In this document: positions 1 through 8,833 of the stretch, piece by piece | How the letters are laid out: every line of letters starts with the position of its first letter | Position numbering within the stretch: position 1 is the stretch's first letter | NCBI RefSeq assembly: GCF_018613235.1 | Contig: NZ_JAGGQP010000019.1 | Coordinates: 1 to 64,000 of the forward strand | DNA from: Bacillus sp. ISL-41 | Lineage (GTDB): Bacteria > Bacillota > Bacilli > Bacillales > Cytobacillaceae | Direction of reading: 5' to 3' | DNA length: 64,000 nucleotides | Translations under genes and position numbers: made by a program | The notes under the pieces: generated by a model | The model's input: only the letters and a program-made list of their open reading frames with translations | Database searches by the model: none | What the model was told of the DNA's origin: nothing

Positions 1-76
1 TTTTTTTTTTTCAAGCAGAAGACGGCATACGGAATCTAGTACGGTTCCGTTGGCTCGGAGATGGGTATAAAAGCCG
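1..76. other. Sequencing adapter contamination (poly-T + Illumina P7/Nextera i7)
   Basis: Eleven T residues are followed at 12-31 by the Illumina P7 flow-cell sequence CAAGCAGAAGACGGCATACG. About ten index-like bases follow, and 44-76 aligns with the Nextera i7 read primer/mosaic end, including the intact block GGCTCGGAGATG with several mismatches around it. The order P7, index, transposon end is that of a Nextera library molecule. This stretch is not genomic, and base 1 is a contig end. The mismatches fit low-quality read ends. Confidence 0.93.
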
Positions 77-206
77 TTGACCTGAAAGCTGTCAAAATAA
101 CCAGCGATCATGTCAACATTTCACCCTTTTTTTCAAGGATATGTATTCTAAAAAACCTCTTGGATTGATACATATAGAGTAAGGACAAAGTGACAGGGGG
201 GCCAAC

Positions 207-452
207 ATGAAATTAAGTGAACTTGGCGGGAAAGAAATCGTCGATGCAAAGAGGGCAGAAAGACTAGGCGTTCTCGGACAGACTGATTTGGAAATCAATG
301 AACGTTCTGGACAAATAGAAGCTTTGATCATTCCATCTTTAAAATGGTTCGGTCTCCGCAAACAATCCGGAGAAGTTCGGGTTCCATGGAAGCACATAAA
401 GAAAATAGGTACCGACATGATTATCATTGACATACCTGATGATGAAGAGTAA
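207..452 (+). CDS. ymxH: YlmC/YmxH family sporulation protein (PRC-barrel)
   Basis: This 81-aa protein is a single PRC-barrel-like domain. It starts MKLSELGGKEIVD and ends with the acidic tail DIPDDEE, matching the length and style of the YlmC/YmxH family of spore formers. The molecular role is unknown; in B. subtilis ymxH lies next to the dipicolinate genes, as here. The start has a G-rich ribosome site (GGGGGG) just upstream. A hairpin terminator follows the stop codon directly, so the gene is transcribed separately from dpaA. The usual upstream neighbour mlpA is not present because the contig ends here. Confidence 0.85.
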   Translation: MKLSELGGKEIVDAKRAERLGVLGQTDLEINERSGQIEALIIPSLKWFGLRKQSGEVRVPWKHIKKIGTDMIIIDIPDDEE

Positions 453-482
453 AAGCGGGCACAGAGCCGGCTTTATTTTTTT
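452..482 (+). terminator. Rho-independent terminator of ymxH
   Basis: The arms AAAGCGGGC (452-460) and GCCGGCTTT (465-473) pair with one mismatch and are followed by a T-rich tail. The stem overlaps the ymxH stop codon. Confidence 0.75.
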
Positions 483-542
483 GCCAATATAATCCCTTAG
501 GTTTTAAAACATCAAAAACTCTACCCTTATTATATAGTTTTC

Positions 543-575
543 AGCGCTGGCCATATGGCCGGCGCTTTTCTTTTA
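543..575 (+). terminator. Second hairpin terminator upstream of dpaA
   Basis: A 10-bp stem, AGCGCTGGCC / GGCCGGCGCT with one G-U pair and a 4-base loop (543-566), is followed by TTTCTTTT. It lies just before the likely sigma-K promoter of dpaA and would insulate it from upstream reading. Confidence 0.7.
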
Positions 576-584
576 TGGAAAACT

Positions 585-613
585 CACCTATTCCAAGTTT
601 GATACATATGATG
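585..613 (+). promoter_or_regulatory. Candidate sigma-K promoter of dpaAB
   Basis: CACC at 585-588 (sigma-K -35 type) is separated by 16 bp from CATATGATG at 605-613 (-10 type CATAnnnTA with one mismatch). The spoVF (dpaAB) operon belongs to the mother-cell sigma-K regulon in B. subtilis, so motif and gene agree. The very similar pair before cotE strengthens the call. Confidence 0.55.
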
Positions 614-679
614 TTGAAGTAGTTCAATTTGAATGAAATATATATTCCAGGATTAATGGAAAAGAAGGTGATTGTTCTC

Positions 680-1582
680 ATGCTGACAGGAATGCAAATC
701 GCAGTTATCGGCGGTGATGCGAGACAGCTGGAGATTATTCGCAAGCTGACAGAGCTTGATGCAAAGCTTTCTTTAATAGGCTTCGAGCAGTTGGACCATG
801 CTTTTACAGGTGCCTCAAAAGAAAAGATAGATGAAGTTGATTTTTCCGTCCAGGACGCTTTGATCCTGCCTGTGCCAGGAACAAGTCTGGAGGGGCAGGT
901 CGAAACGATTTTCTCAAATGAAAAAGTAGTTCTCATCAAAGAAATGCTTGAAAAGACACCAGAACATTGCACAGTTTATTCAGGAATCAGCAACTCATAT
1001 TTGACTGGTATTACAAAGCAGGCTAACAGGAAACTTATACAGCTGTTCGCTCGTGATGATGTAGCAATATATAACTCGATCCCGACAGTCGAAGGAACGA
1101 TCATGATGGCAATTCAACATACAGATTTCACCATCCACGGTTCCAAGGTAGCCGTTCTGGGGTTGGGCAGAGTCGGTATGAGTGTGGCGAGGACCTTCCA
1201 TGCCCTTGGTGCTAAGGTGAAGGTCGGAGCGAGGAAAAGTGAGCACATCGCAAGGATTACGGAAATGGGTTTAGAGCCATTCCTTTTATCTGAAATAGGC
1301 AAAGAAGTTTCAGATACCGATATTTGCATCAATACGGTTCCTCATCAAATCGTTACAGCCTCTGTCATTTCAAGGATGCCAGCTCATACTCTGATCATTG
1401 ACCTTGCATCCAAACCAGGTGGAACGGATTTTCGCTATGCGGAAAAGCGCGGAATCAAAGCGCTGCTTGCGCCGGGATTGCCAGGAATCGTTGCCCCGAA
1501 AACTGCAGGCCAAATATTGGCGAACGTTCTTTCTCAGCTGCTTATGGAAGACTTTAATAACCGAAAGGAGAAAGAAGCATGA
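680..1582 (+). CDS. dpaA: Dipicolinate synthase subunit A
   Basis: This 300-aa protein is subunit A of dipicolinic acid synthase (SpoVFA). It works with DpaB in the mother cell to turn the DapA product dihydrodipicolinate into dipicolinate for the spore core. An N-terminal segment (IAVIGGDARQLEIIRKL) is characteristic of the family, and a Rossmann dinucleotide site VLGLGRVGMS sits at about residue 157. The ATG at 680 was chosen because AAGGTG lies about 10 bp upstream and the length then matches the roughly 297 aa of B. subtilis DpaA. An upstream in-frame ATG at 629 has no ribosome site. The gene overlaps dpaB by 4 bp. Confidence 0.95.
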   Translation: MLTGMQIAVIGGDARQLEIIRKLTELDAKLSLIGFEQLDHAFTGASKEKIDEVDFSVQDALILPVPGTSLEGQVETIFSNEKVVLIKEMLEKTPEHCTVYSGISNSYLTGITKQANRKLIQLFARDDVAIYNSIPTVEGTIMMAIQHTDFTIHGSKVAVLGLGRVGMSVARTFHALGAKVKVGARKSEHIARITEMGLEPFLLSEIGKEVSDTDICINTVPHQIVTASVISRMPAHTLIIDLASKPGGTDFRYAEKRGIKALLAPGLPGIVAPKTAGQILANVLSQLLMEDFNNRKEKEA

Positions 1583-2175
1583 GTTTAAAAGGGAAAAAGA
1601 TTGGATTTGGATTAACAGGCTCGCATTGTACGTATGATGCTGTGTTTCCTGAAATTGAAAAGTTAGTGAATGCAGGAGCTGAAGTTTTACCGGTTGTCAC
1701 ATTCACTGTTAAAAATACAGAAACACGTTTTGGGAAGGGAGAAGATTGGGTACAGCGGATTGAGGAACTTACCGGGAATAATGTGATAGACTCAATTGTG
1801 AAGGCCGAACCCCTAGGTCCAAAAATACCACTTGATTGTATGGTCATTGCCCCGCTGACAGGCAACTCCATGAGCAAGTTTGCGAATGCAATGACGGATT
1901 CACCAGTCTTGATGGCTGCTAAAGCAACTTTGAGAAACCAGAAGCCAGTTGTCCTTGGCATCTCGACGAATGATGCTTTGGGGTTAAATGGCGTTAACCT
2001 TATGAGACTAATGGCAACCAAGAACATTTATATGATTCCTTTTGGCCAGGATGATCCGGTCAAAAAGCCAAATTCAATGGTAGCAAGAATGGGGATGCTT
2101 TCCGAGACAATCATGGAGGCGATGAATGGCAAGCAATTACAGCCAGTGCTGGTCGAGCGTTATAAGGATAATTAA
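1579..2175 (+). CDS. dpaB: Dipicolinate synthase subunit B (flavoprotein)
   Basis: This 198-aa protein is subunit B of dipicolinate synthase (SpoVFB). It belongs to the flavoprotein fold family shared with phosphopantothenoylcysteine decarboxylase; residues GLTGSHCTYDAV near the start and the segment IAPLTGNSMSKFANAMTD are typical. It begins at an ATGA overlap with dpaA, so the two subunits are translationally coupled. Length agrees with the B. subtilis protein (200 aa). No strong terminator follows directly; the next hairpin is beside the asd promoter. Confidence 0.95.
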   Translation: MSLKGKKIGFGLTGSHCTYDAVFPEIEKLVNAGAEVLPVVTFTVKNTETRFGKGEDWVQRIEELTGNNVIDSIVKAEPLGPKIPLDCMVIAPLTGNSMSKFANAMTDSPVLMAAKATLRNQKPVVLGISTNDALGLNGVNLMRLMATKNIYMIPFGQDDPVKKPNSMVARMGMLSETIMEAMNGKQLQPVLVERYKDN

Positions 2176-2287
2176 TTCTGTAGGGTTAACCCAGAAGACA
2201 ATGGGTAAAACTTTGCTCTAAATGCTCTAATTTCAACTGGAAACGCTTTTCTCCGGCAGTGAAGCAAAATGTTTCTTTTCTTAATGA

Positions 2288-2315
2288 TTGATTATGATAA
2301 AATATAGGATAATAT
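2288..2315 (+). promoter_or_regulatory. Candidate sigma-A promoter of asd
   Basis: TTGATT (2288-2293), a 16-bp spacer and TAATAT (2310-2315) resemble a vegetative promoter about 105 bp before the asd start. The match is moderate. Confidence 0.4.
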
Positions 2316-2319
2316 ACTA

Positions 2320-2349
2320 GGCGGTTATTTCTATTGGACCGCCGTTTTA
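2320..2349 (+). terminator. Hairpin between dpaB and asd (weak terminator or leader structure)
   Basis: GGCGGT (2320-2325) pairs with ACCGCC (2338-2343), followed by GTTTTA. It could end dpaAB transcripts. It lies at the probable start point of the asd transcript, so a role in the asd leader is also possible. The T-tract is short. Confidence 0.4.
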
Positions 2350-2421
2350 CTTATGGTCAAACAACCTCAGCAAAAATGCGGGGATATAAAAACGATAATG
2401 GTAGTGGAAGGGGAAACAGCA

Positions 2422-3471
2422 ATGTCAGAGAGAAAAGGTTACCGTGTAGCAGTAGTGGGAGCAACAGGAGCAGTAGGTCAGCAGATGATCCAGACGCTGG
2501 AAAGCAGGGAATTCCCTGTTTCAGAGCTTTTATTGCTGTCATCATCAAGGTCAGCTGGTACAAAGGTTCAATATAAAGGAAAAGAGATAACAGTACAGGA
2601 AGCCAAACCAGAAAGCTTTGAAGGCGTTGATATCGCCTTGTTCAGCGCTGGAGGAAGTGTTTCAAAGGAGCTTGCACCTGAGGCAGTCAAACGCGGTGCG
2701 ATCGTTGTTGATAACACAAGTGCATTCCGTATGGATGAGAACACTCCGCTTGTCGTGCCTGAAGTTAATGAGGAAGACTTGCATTCTCACAATGGTATTA
2801 TCGCTAATCCGAACTGCTCTACGATCCAGATGGTTGTAGCATTGGAGCCATTACGTAAGAAATTCGGCCTGGATAAGATTATCGTATCAACGTACCAGGC
2901 AGTATCAGGTGCAGGGGCAGCCGCAGTCGAGGAGCTTGAGGAACAGACTCAAGCAATCCTGAACGGTGAAGAATACGAACCAAAGATTCTCCCAGTTAAG
3001 TCAGCGGAAAAGCACTTCCAAATTGCGTTCAACGCTATTCCGCAAATCGATACATTCGTAGATAACGGATTCACGTACGAAGAAATGAAAATGATCAATG
3101 AAACGAAAAAGATCATGCATATGCCTGAGCTGCAGGTTGCTGCAACATGCGTACGGCTCCCGGTTGGAACTGGTCATTCTGAATCAGTATATATTGAAAT
3201 AGGCCAGGACGGGGTTTCCGCAGCTGAAGTAAAAGAACTTTTGGCGGATGCACCAGGAGTTGTCCTGCAGGATGATCCTGATCAGCAGCTGTATCCAATG
3301 CCTGCATTCTGTGTTGGCAAAAATGATGTTTTTGTCGGCAGAATCAGGAAGGACCTGGACAATGATAAGGGCTTCCACATGTGGGTCGTTTCTGACAATC
3401 TGTTAAAAGGTGCTGCATGGAACTCAGTCCAGATTGCTGAAAGTCTTGTGAAGCTTGGATTGGTAAAGTAG
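2422..3471 (+). CDS. asd: Aspartate-semialdehyde dehydrogenase
   Basis: This 349-aa enzyme makes aspartate semialdehyde from aspartyl phosphate with NADPH, the branch point to lysine, dipicolinate, diaminopimelate, threonine and methionine. The N-terminal NADP site is [14 protein letters not shown], and the catalytic cysteine lies in [10 protein letters not shown] at about residue 130. The ATG at 2422 follows GGAAGGGG; the longer in-frame upstream start (2353) lacks a good ribosome site and adds residues absent from the family. It is the first gene of asd-dapG-dapA. Confidence 0.96.
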   Translation: MSERKGYRVAVVGATGAVGQQMIQTLESREFPVSELLLLSSSRSAGTKVQYKGKEITVQEAKPESFEGVDIALFSAGGSVSKELAPEAVKRGAIVVDNTSAFRMDENTPLVVPEVNEEDLHSHNGIIANPNCSTIQMVVALEPLRKKFGLDKIIVSTYQAVSGAGAAAVEELEEQTQAILNGEEYEPKILPVKSAEKHFQIAFNAIPQIDTFVDNGFTYEEMKMINETKKIMHMPELQVAATCVRLPVGTGHSESVYIEIGQDGVSAAEVKELLADAPGVVLQDDPDQQLYPMPAFCVGKNDVFVGRIRKDLDNDKGFHMWVVSDNLLKGAAWNSVQIAESLVKLGLVK

Positions 3472-3512
3472 AAGCATAAATGTATTAATGACAGAATTAC
3501 TGAGGTGTTACG

Positions 3513-4757
3513 ATGAAAATAATCGTTCAAAAATTTGGCGGTACATCTGTCCGGGACGAACAAAGCCGCTGCCAGGCGATGGGCCATATTAAAAAGGCGA
3601 TCGCTGATGGGTATAAAGCGGTTGTGGTAGTCTCTGCGATGGGAAGGAAGGGAGATCCTTACGCAACTGACACTCTCCTCAGTCTGCTGGGAGGAAGTGA
3701 CAGCAAAATCAGCAAGCGCGAGCATGATCTCCTGCTGTCATGCGGAGAAACGATTTCCAGTATCGTTTTTACCAATATGCTGCTTGAAAACGGCATAAGT
3801 GCGACGGCCCTTACAGGTGCACAGGCAGGATTCAGGACAAATAGCGAGCATACGAACGCGAGAATCCTTGATATGAAATGCGATCGGCTGTTGAGGGAAC
3901 TTGATCAGGTCGACGTTGTCGTTGTGGCTGGCTTCCAGGGCGCAGCAAAAAATGGAGACGTGACAACAATCGGCAGGGGCGGCAGTGACACATCAGCTGC
4001 AGCGCTTGGTGCAGCGTTAAACGCTGAATGGATTGACATATTTACCGATGTCGAGGGAATCATGACTGCTGACCCAAGGATTGCAGAAAACGCAAGGCCT
4101 CTTTCCGTGGTCACTTATACTGAAGTTTGCAATATGGCATACCAGGGAGCAAAGGTAATCCACCCTCGTGCTGTAGAAATTGCCATGCAGGCAAAAGTAC
4201 CGATTCGAATCAGGTCAACCTATTCGGAAGGTCTGGGCACGCTGGTTACTGCCCTTAATCGTGAGAATAAAGGGACTGACATCAAGGAAAGGCCCGTGAC
4301 AGGAATAGCGCATGTTTCAAATGTAAGCCAAATCAAGGTATTTGCTAAAAAAGACCAATACAATCTGCAATCTGAAGTTTTCAAGGCGATGGCAAATGAA
4401 AACATAAGCGTTGATTTTATCAATATTTCTCCTAATGGAGTGGTCTACACAGTCTTGGACGAAATGACGGACCGGGCAGTAAAGGTACTGGAAGGTCTGG
4501 GACACACGCCGCAAATCGAGAAACATTGTGCAAAGGTCTCCGTTGTCGGAGCGGGAATGGCAGGAGTCCCAGGGGTAACCTCAAAAATCGTTACAGCTTT
4601 ATCCGAGAGAGGCATTCGTATCCTTCAGTCTGCTGACAGCCATACAACCATTTGGGTATTAGTCAAACAAGAGGATTTAGGAAAGGCAGTAAATGGATTG
4701 CATGACGCCTTTCAGCTCGAAGAGGAAACAGCTGATTTCGAGCGTCAAGATATATAA
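3513..4757 (+). CDS. dapG: Aspartate kinase I (DapG type)
   Basis: This 414-aa protein phosphorylates aspartate, the first step of the lysine/diaminopimelate and dipicolinate pathway. The N-terminal kinase motif KFGGTSV is at residues 7-13, followed by GRGGSDTSAAALGAAL and the family segment FTDVEGIMTADPR. Two C-terminal ACT domains (about residues 270-400) are the usual feedback sites. B. subtilis DapG is about 404 aa and lies in the same asd-dapG-dapA order. A GAGGTG ribosome site precedes the start. No lysine riboswitch is visible upstream, which suits the diaminopimelate-sensitive DapG isozyme rather than LysC. Confidence 0.95.
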   Translation: MKIIVQKFGGTSVRDEQSRCQAMGHIKKAIADGYKAVVVVSAMGRKGDPYATDTLLSLLGGSDSKISKREHDLLLSCGETISSIVFTNMLLENGISATALTGAQAGFRTNSEHTNARILDMKCDRLLRELDQVDVVVVAGFQGAAKNGDVTTIGRGGSDTSAAALGAALNAEWIDIFTDVEGIMTADPRIAENARPLSVVTYTEVCNMAYQGAKVIHPRAVEIAMQAKVPIRIRSTYSEGLGTLVTALNRENKGTDIKERPVTGIAHVSNVSQIKVFAKKDQYNLQSEVFKAMANENISVDFINISPNGVVYTVLDEMTDRAVKVLEGLGHTPQIEKHCAKVSVVGAGMAGVPGVTSKIVTALSERGIRILQSADSHTTIWVLVKQEDLGKAVNGLHDAFQLEEETADFERQDI

Positions 4758-4815
4758 AAGATTTTGCTTCCCAGCCTCGGCTGCCGGAAGCCTTTCAGAA
4801 GAGGAGTGAACAGGA

Positions 4816-5682
4816 ATGGTTCAATTCGGAAGAGTATCTACAGCAATGGTGACCCCATTTGATCATAAAGGTCACATTGATTTCGCTAAAACAACCCAGC
4901 TAGTAAACCATTTGATTGACAACGGAACAGATTCGCTTGTTGTTGCAGGGACAACTGGTGAATCCCCGACTCTGTCTAAAGAAGAGAAAATCGCATTATT
5001 CCGGCATGTCGTGAAGGTTGTAGACAAGAGGGTTCCTGTAATTGCTGGAACAGGCAGCAACAACACATATGCGACCATCGAACTGACAAAAAAGGCGGAA
5101 GAGATTGGTGTAGACGCGATTATGATCGTAGCGCCTTACTACAATAAGCCAAACCAGGAGGGTCTTTATCAGCATTTTAAAGCAGCTGCTGAAGCTACCT
5201 CACTGCCAGTAATGGTATATAACATTCCGGGCAGGTCAGTTGTCAACATCATGCCTGATACAGTCATCAGGCTTGCTGAAATCCCGAACATTGTTGCTGT
5301 AAAGGAAGCGAGCGGCGATCTGAATGCCATGACTAAAATCATCGCTGATACACCAGACGATTTCCTTTTATACAGTGGAGATGACGGATTGACTCTGCCA
5401 GTTCTTGCAATCGGCGGAACTGGAATTGTCTCAGTAGCATCACATGTGATTGGAAATGAGATGCAAGCAATGGTCGATGCATTCTTCAGCGGAAGGAATG
5501 CGGATGCAGCAAAATTGCATCAGCGCCTGCTGCCAATTATGCAAGGACTTTTCGCTGCACCAAGCCCGGCACCTGTAAAAACAGCATTGCAGCTAAAAGG
5601 ACTCGATGTCGGTTCCGTTCGTTTGCCAATGATACCATTAACAGAACAAGAAAGAACAGCAGTAGCGAAATTATTTGAATAG
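4816..5682 (+). CDS. dapA: 4-hydroxy-tetrahydrodipicolinate synthase
   Basis: This 288-aa enzyme condenses pyruvate with aspartate semialdehyde. The (beta/alpha)8 family signatures are present: GTTGESPTLS, the tyrosine in VMVYNIPGRS, and the Schiff-base lysine in VAVKEASGDL at about residue 161. Its product feeds both lysine/peptidoglycan synthesis and the dpaAB dipicolinate synthase upstream. The gene has the ribosome site GAGGAGTGA and ends at a strong hairpin, so it closes the operon. Confidence 0.96.
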   Translation: MVQFGRVSTAMVTPFDHKGHIDFAKTTQLVNHLIDNGTDSLVVAGTTGESPTLSKEEKIALFRHVVKVVDKRVPVIAGTGSNNTYATIELTKKAEEIGVDAIMIVAPYYNKPNQEGLYQHFKAAAEATSLPVMVYNIPGRSVVNIMPDTVIRLAEIPNIVAVKEASGDLNAMTKIIADTPDDFLLYSGDDGLTLPVLAIGGTGIVSVASHVIGNEMQAMVDAFFSGRNADAAKLHQRLLPIMQGLFAAPSPAPVKTALQLKGLDVGSVRLPMIPLTEQERTAVAKLFE

Positions 5683-5688
5683 AAGATT

Positions 5689-5719
5689 AGGCCAGCCTCG
5701 TTAGGGCTGGCCTTATTTT
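5689..5719 (+). terminator. Terminator of the asd-dapG-dapA operon
   Basis: AGGCCAGCC (5689-5697) and GGCTGGCCT (5705-5713) form a perfect stem followed by TATTTTAT. Confidence 0.85.
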
Positions 5720-5766
5720 ATATGAGGGGTAAAAATTATAGTCACTTATTGGTAAAAGGGAGCCCC

Positions 5767-5820
5767 TGCATTGCCCGAAAAAGGAACTTTAGAGCATGAA
5801 CACACAGTAAAAGCATTGCC
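5767..5820. repeat. Single copy of the TGCATTGCCCGAAAAAG repeat
   Basis: TGCATTGCCCGAAAAAG at 5767-5783 is identical to two copies upstream of mutS (54998 and 55050). A weak second similarity (GCATTGCC) occurs at 5813-5820. It lies between the dapA terminator and the rnjB promoter. Confidence 0.7.
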
Positions 5821-5851
5821 TGCTGCATACTCATGACACGAAGGAATATTG

Positions 5852-5881
5852 TTGTAAAGGTTTTCTGTCGTCAAGTATAAT
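5852..5881 (+). promoter_or_regulatory. Candidate sigma-A promoter of rnjB
   Basis: TTGTAA (5852-5857), an 18-bp spacer and a consensus TATAAT (5876-5881) lie about 50 bp before the rnjB start. Confidence 0.55.
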
Positions 5882-5931
5882 GGTTTTAACTGATTACGTT
5901 CGGGAGCTAACAACATAGGAGGAGCAGGAAA

Positions 5932-7599
5932 TTGATTACGAAAAACGAAAATATTAAAATCATTCCACTTGGCGGAGTTGGGGAAATCGGCAAGAATATG
6001 TACATCACCGAAGTAGATGGTGATATTTTTGTGGTTGACGCGGGATTGATGTTTCCTGAGGATGAGATGCTTGGAATTGATATTGTCATTCCCGATTTAA
6101 CATACTTGATATCGAATAGCGACAGGGTGAAAGCAATTTTCCTGACGCACGGCCATGAAGATCATATTGGGGCGTTAACATATGTTTTACGAAAAATAAA
6201 TGTGCCGGTATACGCTACGAAATTAACAATTGCCCTTGCCGAGGAGAAGATGAAGGAGCAGGAATTTACTGGATCTGCTGATTTTTATGAAATTCATGCG
6301 GACTCAGTATTGGATTTTGACAATGTTTCTGTTTCCTTTTTCAAAACCAATCATAGTATACCAGGTTCAGTCGGCGTCAGCATTCATACTTCAGAAGGCG
6401 CAATCGTACATACAGGGGATTATAAATTCGACCAGGCTGCTGGACCACTGTACAAACCTGAAGTCGGCAAGATGGCAGCAATAGGTGAAAAAGGGGTTCT
6501 TTGCTTGCTTTCAGACAGTACAGAGGCTGAAAGACCAGGGTATACGCCATCTGAATCAACCGTCGTTGCTGAACTGTCCAATGTTTTTTATAATGCACAG
6601 GGCAGGATCATCGCTGCTTGCTTTGCTTCTGATCTAAACAGGATTCAGCACCTATTTAACAGCGCATCGGCGAATGGCCGCAAAGTAGCGGTCTCAGGGA
6701 ATAGCTTAAAGCGTGTATATGATATTGCATTGCAACTTGGGTATTTGCAGGTGGAAGAAGACTTAATTATATCGGTAAATGATTTAAAGGATTACGATGA
6801 TGATCAGGTAGTTATTTTAACCACGGGAAGCCAGGGCGAGCCGATTGAAGCTTTGCAGAAGATGGCTAAACAAGTGCATCCACAGGTGAATATCCAGGAA
6901 GGGTATACAGTCCTGTTTGCTGCTTCTCCACTGCTGGGGAGTGAGGTATTTATTTATAAAACAATGGATATGCTTTACCGTGCCGGTGCGAATGTTATGT
7001 CTGGCAAAAAATGTGTTCAGGTTTCAAGCCATGGAAGTCAGGAAGAATTGAAATTTATGATCAATCTGATGAACCCGAAATTCTTCATTCCTGTTCATGG
7101 CGACTACAAAATGCTGAAGGCTCACAAAAAGCTGGCACAATCATGCGGGATTGCAGAGGAGAATATTTTCATTCCCGACCGTGGTGATGTGATTGAAATT
7201 TCTGGCGGGAAACTGAAGTCCACAGAGAAGGTTCCGGCAGGGAATACATTGATTGACGGAATCGGGGTCGGAGATGTAGGCAATATTGTTCTCCGGGACC
7301 GAAGACTGCTTTCGCAGGACGGTGTTTTAATTGTAGTCGTTACACTGAATAAAGCAGACAGAAAGATTGCAGCCGGACCAGAAATAATTTCGCGCGGTTT
7401 CGTCTATGTCCGTGAATCAGAGAAGCTGATGGCGGAATCTTCTGCGCTTGTAAAAGAAATCGTAAAGAAAAATGCTGATAAAGAGTCATTTGATTGGAAT
7501 AGTCTAAAACAGGACATCCGTGATTCATTGAACCAATATTTATATGAGAAAACGAAACGCCGTCCAATGATCATGCCGATCATAATGGAGGTTAAATAA
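5932..7599 (+). CDS. rnjB: Ribonuclease J2
   Basis: This 555-aa protein is a metallo-beta-lactamase/beta-CASP RNase of the J family, acting in mRNA turnover with RNase J1. The metal motif HGHEDHIGA is at about residues 75-83, other ligands lie in HTGDYKFD, and the C-terminal domain ends with KTKRRPMIMPIIMEV. Position between dapA and tepA and the length equal B. subtilis RnjB (YmfA). Start is TTG at 5932 after AGGAGGAG. The catalytic motif is complete here, whereas I recall B. subtilis RNase J2 having a degenerate form. Confidence 0.92.
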   Translation: MITKNENIKIIPLGGVGEIGKNMYITEVDGDIFVVDAGLMFPEDEMLGIDIVIPDLTYLISNSDRVKAIFLTHGHEDHIGALTYVLRKINVPVYATKLTIALAEEKMKEQEFTGSADFYEIHADSVLDFDNVSVSFFKTNHSIPGSVGVSIHTSEGAIVHTGDYKFDQAAGPLYKPEVGKMAAIGEKGVLCLLSDSTEAERPGYTPSESTVVAELSNVFYNAQGRIIAACFASDLNRIQHLFNSASANGRKVAVSGNSLKRVYDIALQLGYLQVEEDLIISVNDLKDYDDDQVVILTTGSQGEPIEALQKMAKQVHPQVNIQEGYTVLFAASPLLGSEVFIYKTMDMLYRAGANVMSGKKCVQVSSHGSQEELKFMINLMNPKFFIPVHGDYKMLKAHKKLAQSCGIAEENIFIPDRGDVIEISGGKLKSTEKVPAGNTLIDGIGVGDVGNIVLRDRRLLSQDGVLIVVVTLNKADRKIAAGPEIISRGFVYVRESEKLMAESSALVKEIVKKNADKESFDWNSLKQDIRDSLNQYLYEKTKRRPMIMPIIMEVK

Positions 7600-7603
7600 T
7601 CAC

Positions 7604-7636
7604 AAAAAGTACTGGCTCATGCCAGTGCTTTTTGTT
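7604..7636 (+). terminator. Terminator of rnjB
   Basis: AAAAAGTACTGGC pairs with GCCAGTGCTTTTT around a TCAT loop, with a T-rich tail. Confidence 0.85.
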
Positions 7637-7737
7637 TTACCTTCTCATGCAAAAGTCTGATGTCATTCTCTGGTCTGGAATGAAATTGCTTATGATGTTC
7701 ATACTAAAATTATCATGCCTGAAGGGAGCATAAAAGG

Positions 7738-8490
7738 ATGGATATTGATATGAATAAATTCAGTTCAGAAAACCAGGAAGGACAGCAAGGGGATAAGGAA
7801 AACAAACCGTCTGGCCTTCTTGAGAAAATACAGCAGCTTGGCCAAACGAATGTACCTCAGCTGTCTCAGGATTCGAAGATCCATTGTTTGACGATTGTTG
7901 GCCAAATCGAAGGACATATGCAGCTTCCGCCTCATAATAAAACGACGAAATATGAACATTTAATTCCGCAAATTGTCGCAATTGAACAAAACCAGAATAT
8001 TGAAGGCTTGCTTGTTATCTTGAATACAGTTGGCGGAGATGTAGAAGCAGGGCTGGCGATATCGGAGATGCTGGCATCACTTTCCAAGCCGACAGTATCT
8101 ATCGTACTTGGTGGCGGCCATTCAATAGGCGTGCCTATTGCAGTATCCTGTGATTATTCTTTCATTGCGGAGACAGCAACAATGACTATTCATCCGATCA
8201 GGTTGACTGGACTCGTCATTGGTGTTCCGCAAACTTTTGAATATCTAGATAAAATGCAGGAAAGAGTCGTTAATTTTGTTACGAAGCATTCCAATATCCC
8301 TGAAGAAACATTCAAAGAGCTGATGTTTGCAAAGGGTAACCTGACAAGAGACATCGGAACGAACGTAGTCGGCCATGATGCAGTAGAGACTGGTCTCATT
8401 CATGAAGTTGGCGGCATAGGGCAGGCGATGAAGAAGTTAAATGAATTAATTGATTTGAATAAACAAAAGTCTGAAGTGATTGTACAATGA
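7738..8490 (+). CDS. tepA: ClpP-like translocation-enhancing protein TepA
   Basis: This 250-aa protein belongs to the ClpP/TepA (S14) serine protease clan. Its core contains [18 protein letters not shown], the probable nucleophile serine in [14 protein letters not shown], and histidine in MTIHPIR. In B. subtilis TepA is linked to protein export and degradation of spore small acid-soluble proteins; which role applies here is not shown by sequence. Start is ATG 7738 after AAGGGAG; ATG 7750 is an alternative. It overlaps ylzJ by 4 bp. Confidence 0.9.
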   Translation: MDIDMNKFSSENQEGQQGDKENKPSGLLEKIQQLGQTNVPQLSQDSKIHCLTIVGQIEGHMQLPPHNKTTKYEHLIPQIVAIEQNQNIEGLLVILNTVGGDVEAGLAISEMLASLSKPTVSIVLGGGHSIGVPIAVSCDYSFIAETATMTIHPIRLTGLVIGVPQTFEYLDKMQERVVNFVTKHSNIPEETFKELMFAKGNLTRDIGTNVVGHDAVETGLIHEVGGIGQAMKKLNELIDLNKQKSEVIVQ

Positions 8491-8699
8491 TCCTTTACAC
8501 TATGATGCCGCATGAACAGGTATTTCCTCCAAGTGAAGACGTAGCCGTAAACCAAGTTATGATGAGCTTTAACGGAATCCCGATCATGGCAGAGATGACC
8601 GAAAATCACGAGTATCGGGTAGTCAGAGTAATGAGTACCGACCCAAACCATTATATGGAACCTTCCTGTTTACCTGGTTCAACAATTTCATTATCATAA
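8487..8699 (+). CDS. ylzJ: YlzJ-like protein
   Basis: This 70-aa protein belongs to the YlzJ family found next to tepA in Bacillus. It starts with [14 protein letters not shown] and contains no known catalytic motif. It is coupled to tepA by an ATGA overlap and is probably cotranscribed with it. Function unknown. Confidence 0.85.
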   Translation: MILYTMMPHEQVFPPSEDVAVNQVMMSFNGIPIMAEMTENHEYRVVRVMSTDPNHYMEPSCLPGSTISLS

Positions 8700-8805
8700 G
8701 TTAAGCCTTATTTTGACAGTTTTTCACCGGCAGGCAATATGTAATTTGTTCAGATATCTATTGGCAAGGTTAAAAAAACGATTGTGCCGTTTCAACTGGC
8801 AAATA

Positions 8806-8814
8806 TGATATAAT
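8806..8814 (+). promoter_or_regulatory. Extended -10 promoter of spoIIIE
   Basis: TGATATAAT (8806-8814) is a perfect extended -10 element. No good -35 box is seen at the right distance, which extended -10 promoters tolerate. The leader to spoIIIE is about 190 nt. Confidence 0.5.
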
Positions 8815-8833
8815 ATGGATACACTCAGCATTG

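Noticed and set aside
2239-2252. cre site upstream of asd (TGGAAACGCTTTTC)
   Set aside because: Fails the consensus at several fixed positions, unlike the candidates at 12395 and 33360.
2176-2421. Lysine riboswitch or T-box before asd-dapG-dapA
   Set aside because: The leader is short and holds only one simple hairpin; no conserved riboswitch or T-box core was seen.
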